DNA of 64,000 nucleotides from Apirhabdus apintestini (GTDB lineage Bacteria; Pseudomonadota; Gammaproteobacteria; Enterobacterales; Enterobacteriaceae), in the NCBI GenBank assembly GCA_033977085.1, contig CP138906.1:2976001-3040000 (forward strand), read 5' to 3'. Below the pieces are notes generated by a model. The model saw only the letters and a list, made by a program, of their open reading frames with translations. It searched no databases and was not told the DNA's origin. Made by a program: the position numbers and the translations under genes. Shown piece after piece: positions 1 to 8,825 of this stretch (the first letter of the stretch is position 1; each line of letters begins with the position of its first letter).

Positions 1-306
1 AGGGTTGATCCCCAGAGCCACCCCTTCGGGATTGCGATGCACTAATAATTCACAGCCAAGCTCCTGCACGGTGCGATCGCGAAACGCGTACATTTCGCGG
101 AATTTCCAGCCGGTATCCACGTGCAATAGCGGAAAAGGCAGCGTGCCGGGCCAAAATGCCTTACGCGCCAGATGCAGCATCACCGAGGAATCTTTACCAA
201 TCGAATACAGCATGACCGGGTTAGCGAACTCGGCCGCCACTTCACGGAAAATATGGATACTTTCTGCTTCAAGCTGCCGCAGGTGAGACTGTGTTTCGAG
301 ATCCAT
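1..306 (-). CDS. cysD: Sulfate adenylyltransferase subunit 2, N-terminal part (cut by window edge)
   Basis: First 102 codons of the ATP sulfurylase catalytic subunit, which with the GTPase CysN makes adenosine 5'-phosphosulfate in sulfate assimilation. The translation opens MDLETQSHLRQLEAESIH and contains the PP-loop signature region around SIGKDSSVMLHLARKAF and the LLHVDTGWKFREMY segment, closely matching E. coli CysD. The ATG at 304-306 follows a GGAG ribosome binding site at 311-314. The frame is open across this part; the rest lies left of the window. It is divergent from iap, as in E. coli. Confidence 0.95.
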   Translation of the reverse strand, partial: MDLETQSHLRQLEAESIHIFREVAAEFANPVMLYSIGKDSSVMLHLARKAFWPGTLPFPLLHVDTGWKFREMYAFRDRTVQELGCELLVHRNPEGVALGINP

Positions 307-580
307 AACGCTCCTTCGGCCAGAGTGCGGACTGGGCTATACCACCTCACGCGCGCAGCGCGCTGGCACATCAATGATTGCGAATCTCTGGACTATACGG
401 CGCGCGCTTAGGCGTTATGAAATGCCGAATTGGAATGATTAGTTCCCCAAAGGAATAACGCACCTAATTGCAATGCCTCCATTTTGGGGAAATAAGAGCA
501 ATCAAGATTGCCCGCGCCGCGCCGGGAACGCATACTGACGCCGCACATTGCCTCAACGTTCAGAGACTAAGGATTTCTCT
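307..580. other. cysD-iap divergent intergenic region
   Basis: About 270 bp without a gene. It must carry the promoters for cysD (leftward, normally CysB-dependent) and iap (rightward). I see a GC-rich inverted repeat near 350-365 (GCGCGCAGCGCGC) and an AT-rich stretch near 430-495. No clear regulator site can be assigned. Confidence 0.4.
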
Positions 581-1611
581 ATGCTTTCCATACTGCGCCG
601 CTGCCTCGGCGCACTGGCTATCAGTCTGGCCATAACGTCGGCGGCCCAGGCTCAACTCCCCGCTCTCGGGGCTATCGCTAATCAGCAGGCGCGCCGGCTA
701 GCCACGCTTTATCCTGGCCGGATGACCGGCTCACCGGCGGAAATACTCGCGGCAGATTTTATTCACCAGCGTCTACAGCAGTGGGGCTACCAGAGCGACA
801 TTCGCCGCTTCCCGGCGCGCTACGCGTATCAGGGGCCAGGCCCGCGCCAAACCTGGCGCAGCGTGACGGGCAGTTCGGTGATTGCCGCCCGGGAAGGGCG
901 CGAGCCAAAACAGATTGTGATTGTGGCGCACCTGGACACTTACGCTGCGCAAAGCGAGCGAGACGACGCCGCTAATCTCGGCGGTTTAACGCTGCAGGGC
1001 ATGGACGATAATGCCGTTGGGGTTGGGGTATTGCTGGAGCTGGCGGCGCGTTTTCAGGCGATCCCGACTCGCTACACACTGCGCTTTATCACCACCAGCG
1101 GCGAGGAAGAAGGGCAACTGGGCGCGAATAATATCCTACAATATATGGATTTGCAGCAGCAGAAAAATACGCTACTGGTAATTAACCTTGATGAGCTGGT
1201 TGGCGGCACCCGGCTGTATTTTACCAGCGGCTTGCACACGCCAGCGGCGGAACGCAAACGCACGCGCGACCGCGCGCTGGCCCTGGCGCGTCGATATGGT
1301 ATTCCAGCCTCAACGCCGCCGGCAAAAGCGCAGCATGCGCTGGATAACAGCGATGCGCAGCCGTTTGACCAGGCGGGGCTGCCGGTGTTAAACGTCAACG
1401 CCACCGACTGGGCGCTGGGCAATAAAGACGGCGTGCAGCAGCGCGCAAAAGCCGGGCCTTTCCGGATGGTATTGTTCGCCACTACGCCCAGCGCGACAGC
1501 CAGCAATATCTGGACACCCAGCTGCCGGGCCGGATAGCCCAGCGCTGCCAACAAACCGTGCAAATACTGCTGCCGCTGATTAAATCGCTGGCGCAGGCAG
1601 AGCGCACATAA
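581..1611 (+). CDS. iap: Iap aminopeptidase (alkaline phosphatase isozyme conversion), frameshifted near 1460
   Basis: Periplasmic M28-family zinc aminopeptidase that trims the N-terminus of alkaline phosphatase. The ATG at 581 follows AAGGAT at 569-574 and begins a signal peptide (MLSILRRCLGALAISLAI, then cleavage near AQA). Metal-site segments are visible: AHLDTY, MDDNA and SGEEEG. The frame breaks near 1460, where a TTT run appears one base short. In the shifted frame translation resumes with PDGIVRHYAQRDSQQYLDTQ and ends at TAA 1609-1611, giving about the E. coli length (345 aa). I read the break as a probable sequencing indel. As in E. coli, iap abuts a CRISPR array. Confidence 0.88.
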
Positions 1612-1717
1612 ATCGGTCTGCCCGGGCGGGAAGCTCATACTCCTTTAATTAAATGGATATAGCGTACCGCTCGCGCGAGAGGCCGATGTACCCTGCAAGA
1701 GCACCGTGCTGGTAATA

Positions 1718-2295
1718 CGGCATCCCCACTTGTGTGGGGAACACGTTATAAATATTTTATGGATATTCAGGCCGGGCGGTTTATCCTCACTCGCGTGGGG
1801 AACACGGCGGTATTGTCTCCCGATGAAATAAGTATCGCCGGTTTATCTCCACTTGCGTGGGGAACCCGTAATGTATAGAAATCAATATGTTGAAGAGATC
1901 GGTTTATCCCTACTCGTGTGGGGAACACTGTTTGTATTGCCAGTACACACGCCCGGTACGTGGTTTATCCCCACTTGCGTGAGGAACGTTCATCAGCCAG
2001 CTCATAGGGATAACCAGCCATCGGTTTATCCCCATTCGCGTGGGGAACACATACTGAATGAATGTGCGCCCGTAGCTGGCCGCAGTTTATCCCCACTCAC
2101 GCGGGGAACACGCCAGTCAGTTAAAACCGTCATATTTGTTGTAGCGGTTTATCCCCACTCGCGTGGAGAGCACAAGGCGATGGCTAAAGCTGAGATGTTT
2201 TTGAACGGTTTATCCCCACTTGCATGAGGAATCCGTAATGTAAATAAATCAATATGTTGGAGAGATAGGTTTATCCCCACTCGCAAGAGGAACCC
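1718..2295 (-). CRISPR. Decayed type I-E CRISPR array, about 10 degenerate repeats
   Basis: Repeat starts at 1718, 1777, 1839, 1900, 1961, 2022, 2083, 2145, 2206 and 2267 keep the 61-bp period (29 + 32) of type I-E, but nearly every repeat carries different substitutions and the first and fifth are shortened. The consensus differs from the second array by a paired change in the hairpin stem (CCCCAC/GTGGGG instead of CCCCGC/GCGGGG), so pairing is kept. Repeat orientation implies transcription on the minus strand from the cas2 side. Spacers 1868-1899 and 2235-2266 are near copies of one another (29 of 32). The array looks inactive for acquisition. Confidence 0.9.
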
Positions 2296-2411
2296 TCAGA
2301 CATGGCGCCCTCGGCTGGGCAGCGATTCGGGTTAACCCTACGCTTCGGGCAATGCCTTTTGCAGTTCCCCTCACCGGCCCTCACCAAACCAGGCACGTTT
2401 AGAACATCAAG
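2296..2411 (-). other. Position of the CRISPR-1 leader; not leader-like
   Basis: In type I-E loci the AT-rich leader sits between cas2 and the first repeat. Here the 116 bp are GC-rich and mixed (for example CATGGCGCCCTCGGCTGGGC), with no A/T tracts and no IHF-like site. Together with the mutated leader-proximal repeat this suggests the leader is lost or replaced, in contrast to the AT-rich leader of the second array. Confidence 0.5.
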
Positions 2412-2705
2412 CTATTGATTCTCAACAGGAAGGAAAGAGACCAGCCGCAGGCCATCCAAATCTACCGGCACGCGTCTGTTTTCCCCGAAGGTTTGAAAAT
2501 CAAATCCCGACTCGGTATTCGTAGCCCGTGCCATCACCACATTGCCCTCATCGGCAAACGTTGAGATCTGCAGCCAGATGGTCTCGCGCACCCGGCGGGA
2601 AACATCGCCGATGTAGACGCCCGCCCGAATTTCCAGCAGCCAAACCGCCAGCCTGCCGCGCAGGCGCGGCGGCACATTTTCCGTCACCACAACTAACATA
2701 CTCAT
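2412..2705 (-). CDS. cas2: CRISPR-associated endoribonuclease-fold protein Cas2e
   Basis: Intact 97-residue Cas2 of the type I-E subfamily. Cas2 forms the Cas1-Cas2 integrase complex that inserts new spacers; in type I-E its role is structural. The start MSMLVVVTENVPPRLRGRLA and the C-terminal RRVPVDLDGLRLVSFLPV closely match E. coli Cas2. It is the last gene of the cas operon, starting 3 bp after the cas1 stop, with a SD-like overlap in the cas1 tail. One of the few unbroken frames in the operon. Confidence 0.96.
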   Translation of the reverse strand: MSMLVVVTENVPPRLRGRLAVWLLEIRAGVYIGDVSRRVRETIWLQISTFADEGNVVMARATNTESGFDFQTFGENRRVPVDLDGLRLVSFLPVENQ

Positions 2706-2708
2706 GGC

Positions 2709-3620
2709 TTATCCCCGATGCCCGCCGTCACCTAATGGAACCGGCTCCGGAATGGCGGGCGGCTGCGCGTCGGCGAACGGTTCAGGCAGCGGGATCTCCC
2801 CGCCGCCAGCACCTCTTCAATCAAAGGGATGAGGCGCGCCGGGTTTTCTGGCTGCGAAAAATATCCCGGCACGCCAGGCGCACGTCTTTGTCCGGGCGCA
2901 GCGGATGACGGGCGGCAATTTGAAAAGCGGCGGGCACCACGCCGTCGAATTTAATGATATCGGCGATATCATAGACAAAAGACAGCGGCTTACCTGAATG
3001 TACAAAACCGATGGCCGGGGCATAACCTGCCGCCAGCACCGCCGCCTCGGTGATACCGTATAAACAGGATGTTGCTGCGCTCACGCACTGGTTGACCACG
3101 TCGCCTTTTTCCCAGTCTTTAGGATCATAGCGGCGCCCCTGCCACTTCACGCCATAGCGTTTAGCCAGCAGTTTATACGTCTCGCGCACCCGCGCGCCTT
3201 CAATGCCGCGCAGTTGCTCCACGGAACGGCGGGCGGGCGCGGGTTCGCCGAAGCGTAGCTCGAACATTTTACGCACGACTTTCAGGCGCAAATCTTCATC
3301 CAGCGCCAGCCGGCCTGGTACAGCAGCCTGTCGGCACGCGCTCCGCCGGGCTGGCCGCTGGCGTACAGGCGCACCCCGGCCTCCCCGACCCAAACCAGCA
3401 GCGTGCCCGTCATTGCCGCCAGCTTAATCGCCGCGTGCGACACCCGGGTGCCCGGTTCCAGCATAATGCAGGCAACTGACCCGACCGGGATGTGGGTGCG
3501 CACGCCGTTTTTATCGACCAGCACAAACGCGCCGTCAATGACGTCAACCTGCCCATATTCGAGAAAAATCATGGAAGTACGATCTTTCATCGGTAACGGG
3601 CTTAAAGGAAGCCAGCCCAT
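2709..3620 (-). CDS. cas1: CRISPR-associated integrase Cas1e, three frame breaks
   Basis: Spacer-acquisition integrase. The N-terminus (MGWLPLSPLPMKDRTSMIFLEYG) and the central part (LALDEDLRLKVVRKMFELRFGEP) match E. coli Cas1. The metal-binding residues are in recognisable contexts: Glu in RGIEGARVR, His in GFVHSGKPLSF and Asp in SFVYDIADIIKFD. The frame breaks near 3310, near 2850 (CCC where CCCC restores KTPARLIPLIEE) and near 2775 (GGG where GGGG restores LAAGEIPLPEP). Start ATG 3620 overlaps the cas6e stop (TAATG); the restored stop is 2709-2711. With homopolymer corrections it reads as a full-length protein of about 305 aa. Confidence 0.93.
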
Positions 3621-4323
3621 TAGCGCGCCCTTTTCACCATGAGCAGGCCGCAGCCCAGCGCTTTACTTTTCCCCAGCCCGCCCGCTAGCGCCTGTTCAAA
3701 CAGAGACACATCGGTAACGCGCAGCGTGCCGGCAAAATCTACGCTGCTAAACGTAATCGGCGCGTCCTGATTGCGGCGGATGAAGCTATGCTGCTGGCAG
3801 GTTTTCACGCAGGCCGTCTCCGCGGGCGGTTCGCTGAGCGCCTCGCCGGCCCACAGCGCCAGCGCGTCTGGCTCCGGTGCCATCAGGCAAAAGCCGTGAC
3901 GTTCTCCCTGGGTTTCCAGCCACCGGGCCGCCGCCTGTTGCTGAAGCGCCCACCACTGCTGCTGGGGTATGCCCTGCACTTTGGCGTGATACTTCGCATC
4001 CATCATCACGTCGCTGCGCTTCTTATTACGCGTGACCACCGGGTTAGCGCGCAGTTGGAAATCAAGGATCATTCCCGGAGCAAGCTGGGGGTTAAAGGAC
4101 TTAGTCTCAACCTTAAACAGCGCGTGTTGCTCGACCGGCGGGGTGGTGGATAGCATAAAAACTGGCCGTGCGCATCCAGCCGAAACAGAAACGGGCGGGT
4201 AGACTGCTCAGGGAATAGCTGCCATAGCCACTGGTGGGCCGCATACGGGGTTGCGGAATGCCATTTTTCCAGCATGCCCGGCGACAACTTATTGAATTGA
4301 AGCTTAATCCGAGACAGATACAT
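3620..4323 (-). CDS. cas6e: CRISPR pre-crRNA endoribonuclease Cas6e, one frame break
   Basis: Cleaves the repeat hairpin to make mature crRNA and stays on the crRNA 3' end in Cascade. The start MYLSRIKLQFNKLSPGMLEK at 4323 overlaps the cas5e stop (TAATG). A frame break near 4160 separates the N-terminal part (ending LFRLDAHGQFL) from the main part beginning near MLSTTPPVEQHALFKVE. The C-terminal glycine-rich loop GLGKSKALGCGLLMV is diagnostic of Cas6e. Only distantly similar to the K-12 protein, so this is the other enterobacterial I-E lineage. Confidence 0.9.
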
Positions 4324-5118
4324 TATTTGCCCTCCTGCAGCGTGCCGCAAAAGCGAATATAGCGGCCGAACTGCCAGCGTTTACGGCTCAGCGGCTGGTT
4401 GTTTTCGTGCAGTTTTTGCTGCCATGTCAGGCTGGATTCTTCGGGGTCGTCCCAGTAACACGCGCCATCGGCGCTGAAAAAGCTCTCCCGCCCGCACGCA
4501 ATAAGCTGCTGCTGCGTGCGCTGTGAAGCTTCGGGGTCCGCGGTGGAAAAAGCGCTTCCGCCGTTGCGGACAATAGCGCCTGCGCCGCCTCGGTAAACAC
4601 CTCTTTTAGCGTCCCCGACCTGACTTCAGGCTGCATGGGCAGTGCCAGCGGGCAGGATTTACGCCCTAAATAGAGCGGGAAGTGCGGTTCCAGCAGCGCC
4701 TGCCGCAACTGTTCCAGCGAATAAGGCGCCTGCGCGGTAGCGCTAACCGCAATATGCCAGTAGCCGTCGCAGCGGTATTCTCGCTGCGAGACAATCGTTC
4801 CCACCTCTTCCGGCGCCTGGCAAAGTTCATCCCGGCGCGTGTAGTAGCGGCGCTTTTTATTCTCACGCGGCGCGCTAACGGTATGATAATCGCGCAGCCA
4901 GCGGGTTTGGGTCGCGAGGTCGTGTATCGCCAGATGGTAGTGCTGATTAAACGCGTTAAGCCGCTCCTCTTCGTCCCGGCGGATGCCAAGCGCAGCGGCA
5001 AGCAGCCCCAGCAGCGCCGAGCGCGTCGGCACCGTCGCAGAAGGGCGAATTTCGCCCGGCGCAGCCTCTCCCAGGAGGCAAGCGGCGCGTAGAGCCGAAA
5101 AACCAGATATTCCTTCAT
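4323..5118 (-). CDS. cas5e: Cascade subunit Cas5e, two frame breaks
   Basis: Cascade subunit that caps the crRNA 5' handle. It starts MKEYLVFRLYAPLASWE at 5118 after a SD in the cas7e tail. A break near 5070 leads into the main frame (PTRSALLGLLAAALGI, WLRDYHTVSAP, PLYLGRKSCPLALP). A second break near 4545, in a CCCC run, leads to a C-terminal part ending RYIRFCGTLQEGK, whose stop overlaps the cas6e start. The family hallmarks GLLGLLA, RDYHTV and YLGRKSCPL are all present. Restored length is about 265 aa, slightly longer than K-12 CasD. Confidence 0.9.
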
Positions 5119-5127
5119 CGTTTATCC

Positions 5128-6185
5128 TTACTGGCTGACGAAGGCCAGCAGCTCTTCCAGCGAGGCCGCAGAGTTGTCCGCCACGTTCAGCGTTTTGCTC
5201 TGTTCGCATTTGCCGTATACGCGATCGAAGTTGTCACGCTGGGCTTCCAGTTCCTGGATGGCGGCGCCGATTTGGTCCACGGCGCGCACCGGGCGGAAAA
5301 ACGCAGCGGCCAGCGAGCGCGGCTGCCGGCTGCCGATTTCCGCCAGCGCATAAGAGGCATACGCCCGCGAGGCATAGCTGTTCTGTTTGCCGGTGGGCGA
5401 TACGGTGAGCGCCGTTTCCGTTAGCGCAGCGATGGCCCGCTTCGCCAGCGTCTCATCGCCGCCGAGGTTTTCTATAAGCAGGTCGCGGCTGATGCAGATA
5501 TAGGTATAAAACAGCGCGGAGGCAAAGCCCTGCTCCCCCATATGCGCTGAACCGGTGTCTTCATCTTTATTTAAATCGTCTACCGCGGTAAAAAATCGTC
5601 TTCTACCGTAACGGCGCTGACGCCCAGCGCGTGCGACACCTGGCAGGCGGCCTCAACGCCAAACTCCGGCGACGAGGCCAGCATACGGCCAAACAGCGCC
5701 ATATCCACGCTGCGCTGCTCTTTGCGTAACAGCTTCAGTTCATCTTCCGTTGGATCTCGGTTATCGGCGATAAGCGTCGCCACCAGTTGGTGAATCAGGT
5801 TGATTTCATGCTGGCTAACGTGAATGATTTGCTCTGTTTCAAAGTTTTTACGCTCGTCTTTGGGATTTTTATCGCTTTTTACTTTGCCAAACACCGCGGC
5901 TATTTTTTCCGCCGAGGTCTTCGCGACTTTAGGGGAAACCCCGGCCTTAATCATGGGGTCATACACATAATCCACGCCGATGCGCTGCGTGCGCTTGCCC
6001 ATATGGCCCGCCATCGCCGCCTCAAAATTATCCGACGTGCGCCATACGCGCTTCAGGCTCTGGGAGGAGACGCGCAGGCGCTCTACGCCGCCCATAATCG
6101 CAGTTTTAGGGCGTCCTGCATCATCGCGGTTAAGATTGGAGGGAGCGTAGGCGGTTAAAAAGTGCAACTGGATAAACGTGGTCAT
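5128..6185 (-). CDS. cas7e: Cascade backbone subunit Cas7e, one frame break
   Basis: Six copies of this protein form the Cascade backbone along the crRNA. It starts MTTFIQLHFLTAYAPSNLNR at 6185, followed by the conserved GGVERLRVSSQSLKRVWR. The frame breaks near 5575, where six T appear instead of seven; one extra T restores VEDDFFTAVDDLNKDEDTGSAHMG, a match to E. coli CasC. The C-terminal half (MGEQGFASALFYTYICISRD onward) ends at 5128. Restored length is 352 aa, near the family size of about 363. Confidence 0.94.
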
Positions 6186-6207
6186 TTTCAAATCCTTCTG
6201 GAAATTA

Positions 6208-6889
6208 TTATTTAATAAGTAACGTGGAAAGGTATTCATTGGCCCAGCGGATATGAATACGTTCATAGGGGCTACCGGTTTCCGGCTGGTGCTCGACGCG
6301 TCTGTGCCACTCTTCTACCCACATGAAAATGCCGTCGGCTAGAGAAACCAAATTAACGCCCGCATTACCGCGAATTTTTACCGCTCGAATTAGCAGGTTG
6401 CACAACACTGCCGGATCATTGGCTTTTAGAATGCGTTCAAAGCGAATTTTACTGACGCAGGGACGATCGCCTTTTAGCTTTTGCCCCAGTTGAGCGGCAA
6501 AGCTAATGACTTTTTGCTCCTTTTCCTCTGTTTTCTCTTCCTGCTCCGTTTCCTCTGAATTCTTAGCGGTACTGCTGTACTTTTTAACGTGTGCTGCCAC
6601 GCTGGCAAACAGCGCCAGCGCCATTAACTGAACGGGCGTTAGCGTCATATGCTCTGACAGCCGCTGACGCAGAATAACGAAGCCTTCGCACATCATTGCT
6701 CCCCGGGGGGTCTACCCGCTTTAACTCCGCGCGCCAGGCGCGACCATTAAGGCGTTTGGGTGGTTTATTATTTTCCTCTTTTCCATAAACTCCACGTTCA
6801 GATAAATCATCAAACCACTGCAATAAAACCTGCTGTGCATCTTTATTCTTAATTTGCATCGGTACAGCGGTTACAAACTCCTTAAACAT
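6208..6889 (-). CDS. cas11: Cascade small subunit Cas11e (Cse2), one frame break
   Basis: Small subunit (two copies per Cascade) that helps hold the displaced DNA strand. The start MFKEFVTAVPMQIKNKDAQQ at 6889 overlaps the cas8e stop. A break near 6707 within a C/G run joins it to MMCEGFVILRQRLSEHMTLT and continues to the stop at 6208. A charged low-complexity linker (EETEQEEKTEEKEQK) lies in the middle, making this protein longer (about 227 aa) than E. coli CasB (160). Identification rests on position in the operon and general similarity, so it is less certain than its neighbours. Confidence 0.8.
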
Positions 6890-8445
6890 GCGTCGTCTCC
6901 TTTTTCTCCAGGGCAAGCGCCAGCAGCGCGTTACGCGTTTTTGACTTAATGTAAGTGCCTTCCAGCATTCTCCGGGCATTTATCTGACGTAGCAGAATAT
7001 CTGCCGGGCAATCCACATTGGTGAGCACATCGCGGTCAAACGCGTGAAGCAAATAACGGTGCAGCGCCCGCTCCCAGTCGCGCAGCGCCCGGCGCGTATC
7101 GGCGCTGGTGGTGCGCGGCTCGGCGATTAAAGCCTCCAGCAGGGTACGAAAATCCCTCTCGGTTTCCTGCCAGAAGGCGATATCCAGCATGCTGAAATCG
7201 GCTTTGGCTTCTTTGGGATATTCAAACCAGGCGCTTTTGAACGCGCTGCGTAAAATGGAAAGCGCCTCAGACGCCAGCGGTAAAATCAGCTTCAGCACGT
7301 CGGTGAATGCTTCGTCGTGGGCAACGCGCGCCAGAGGAATACGGTGTTGGTACCAGCAGCGCGCCTTTGCGTTATCCATATCCCAGGCAAAACACCACAG
7401 GCCGACCGGCACCTCGACGCTGTCCCTGTAGAGCTGGCGCACCACGGTGGCGGGCAGGATTTTATTAAAGCGATCGTCGGCTTCCAGCATTAACCCCAGC
7501 CAGTCTTTATAGCTCAAGCCGCCGGGCTGGCCTTTCAGCGCCAGCCGAGGCGCGGCGCTGTCTTTCAGCGCCTGACGATAAGGGAGAAAGGATGCAACCA
7601 GCCGTCATACTGCACGCCGTAGTTTTTAGAACGCATGTCACTCAGTAACCGCGGGTGCGGTTCGCCGCACAGGTCGCACTGGCCGGCCTGGGTGCGGGCA
7701 AAATCTATCTCGATGCGGCGCGGCATGCCCCAGTAGGCCTGCAGAGGATGGGCGTTTTCCTCCGTTACGATATTGCCGGGCTTTTCACTGGTTTTGGTCG
7801 GCGCCAGCCAGGGAAGATAAGCGGGTAGTGAGCCGGACTGGGCGCTTCTTCCTGCACCAGTACGTTGAGCCACAGCTTTTTCCACAGCGGGAACGCATCC
7901 TCCTGGCGCGGCACGACCAGCGTGGTCAGCGGCCCGCCGCCGCGCATCCCTACCCGGTAGCCCGCGCCCCCGGCCGGGGAGTTGGTTTGCACCGCAAACA
8001 GCGCCATCACCGCGCAGTGCGGGCAAATACGCTCCACGCCGCCGCGCTTCACAAAGTGATCTTTATTGAGTTTTAACGTGTTGCCGCCGGGGGCGTCGAT
8101 CAGTAACCCGGCAATCGGGCCGCTCTCGCTATCCAGGGCTCAAAGCTTTGCAAAAAGGCGGGCTTTTGCTCCCCGAACTGCAGGGCTGGTGCCAGCGCGC
8201 GCAGCCCCTGCGCCCAGGCTCCCGGGTCAATGCCGCTATTCCAGCGCTCCTCCCAGTCATCGCCGCTGGCGGGCGCGACGGCGCACTGCAGCAGGCCAAT
8301 TAACATTTGCCAGGCCGCCCCTGAAAATCCGCCCGGGGGTAATCCACATCGGCAATATCATCATCCAACAGTTCGGGCAGGGAGACTTTTTCCTTGCGCC
8401 GCTAAAGAGTAAAACGGGAAGCCATTTTTCCTGGGTTAAATCCAT
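6882..8445 (-). CDS. cas8e: Cascade large subunit Cas8e (Cse1), several frame breaks
   Basis: Large subunit that recognises the PAM and recruits Cas3. It starts MDLTQEKWLPVLLFSGARKK at 8445 with GGAG nine bases upstream. Fragments in order: FQGAAWQMLIGLLQCAVAPA; then LLIDAPGGNTLKLNKDHFVK with CPHCAVMALFAVQTNSPAGG (equivalent to the CGGCTAIALFNQANQAPGFG region of E. coli CasA) and GMRGGGPLTTLVVP; then a C-terminal four-helix part ending LEKKETTHV. At least four indels (near 8390, 8310, 8140, 7790 and possibly 7540) separate them. Full length is about 520 aa. Sits directly downstream of the hairpin terminator at 8461-8486. Confidence 0.88.
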
Positions 8446-8460
8446 ATTAGCAAGCTCCAT

Positions 8461-8486
8461 AAAAGCAGGCTCCAACGGGAGCCTGC
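8461..8486 (-). terminator. Intrinsic terminator just upstream of cas8e
   Basis: Minus-strand hairpin GCAGGCTCC-CGTT-GGAGCCTGC, a perfect 9-bp stem with a 4-nt loop, followed directly by TTTT. It lies 7 bp after the stop of the small ORF at 8493-8594 and 16 bp before the cas8e start codon. It therefore looks like the end of a separate small transcript, or an attenuator on the cas operon. The opposite strand has no U tract. Confidence 0.8.
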
Positions 8487-8492
8487 CGGACG

Positions 8493-8594
8493 TTAATGCA
8501 TTAGTGTCATTAACGAAAACGCTAAGATCAGCGTTTCAATATTGAGGTTAAAAGTTACATTGAACACCATGTTCGGCATGACAACGGTTTCCAT
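8493..8594 (-). CDS. Candidate 33-aa hydrophobic small protein in the cas8e-cas3 interval
   Basis: Not recognised from any family. The minus-strand frame starts METVVMPNMVFNV at 8594 and ends in a hydrophobic stretch (LILAFSLMTLM) before TAA at 8493. Its stop is 7 bp from a strong intrinsic terminator, and two TATAAT boxes lie upstream (8707-8712, 8754-8759). A clear Shine-Dalgarno is missing, so the start is uncertain; translation might be coupled to the 14-codon ORF at 8639-8683. Its size, hydrophobic tail and placement beside a crRNA-like guide would fit a small toxin. That is inference; chance ORFs of this length are common. Confidence 0.4.
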   Translation of the reverse strand: METVVMPNMVFNVTFNLNIETLILAFSLMTLMH

Positions 8595-8638
8595 TTCATG
8601 TTGCTTATACTGAAGGCATCCATTTAAAATACGGTTGC

Positions 8639-8683
8639 TTATGTCGTTTTCAGTTTTGGTTGCCCTCTCCTAAGAGGGTCCAT
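8639..8683 (-). CDS. Candidate 14-codon leader ORF with tandem AGG-AGA arginine codons
   Basis: Minus strand, MDPLRRGQPKLKTT then TAA. A purine-rich GAGGGG sits about 9 bases before the ATG. Codons 5 and 6 are AGG and AGA, two rare arginine codons in tandem, and the coding sequence itself folds into a 6-bp hairpin (CCCTCT/AGAGGG). Known CreT toxin RNAs of haloarchaeal type I-B loci act through rare AGA codons just after a strong SD, so the resemblance is worth noting. Too short to be convincing alone. Confidence 0.3.
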   Translation of the reverse strand: MDPLRRGQPKLKTT

Positions 8684-8742
8684 AGTTTCCAGCCCCTCAT
8701 TGATAAATTATATTAATGAGTTACCGCCAACTACGCAATAAA

Positions 8743-8759
8743 AAGATAGTTAGATTATA
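8743..8759 (-). promoter_or_regulatory. Minus-strand -10 box (8754-8759) overlapped by guide-matching protospacer with AAG PAM
   Basis: TATAAT reads on the minus strand at 8754-8759 and would drive transcription toward the small ORFs and cas8e; no good -35 is visible. On the plus strand the same bases read AAG (8743-8745) followed by ATAGTTAGATTATA (8746-8759). This matches 12 of the first 14 bases of the crRNA-like guide at 8855-8868. The two mismatches are at positions 6 and 11. AAG is a functional type I-E PAM, and position 6 is a base Cascade does not read. Confidence 0.5.
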
Positions 8760-8825
8760 AAAACACAACACGCTCTTCATAGTTGAAAAGATGTATGGTT
8801 TTTATTGAGTCTGATAAACTTCCTT

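Noticed and set aside
2412..8445. Whole cas operon as a decayed pseudogene cluster
   Set aside because: The breaks are single-base, mostly in homopolymers, and as dense in essential genes; each restores a conserved protein, so error is more likely than decay.
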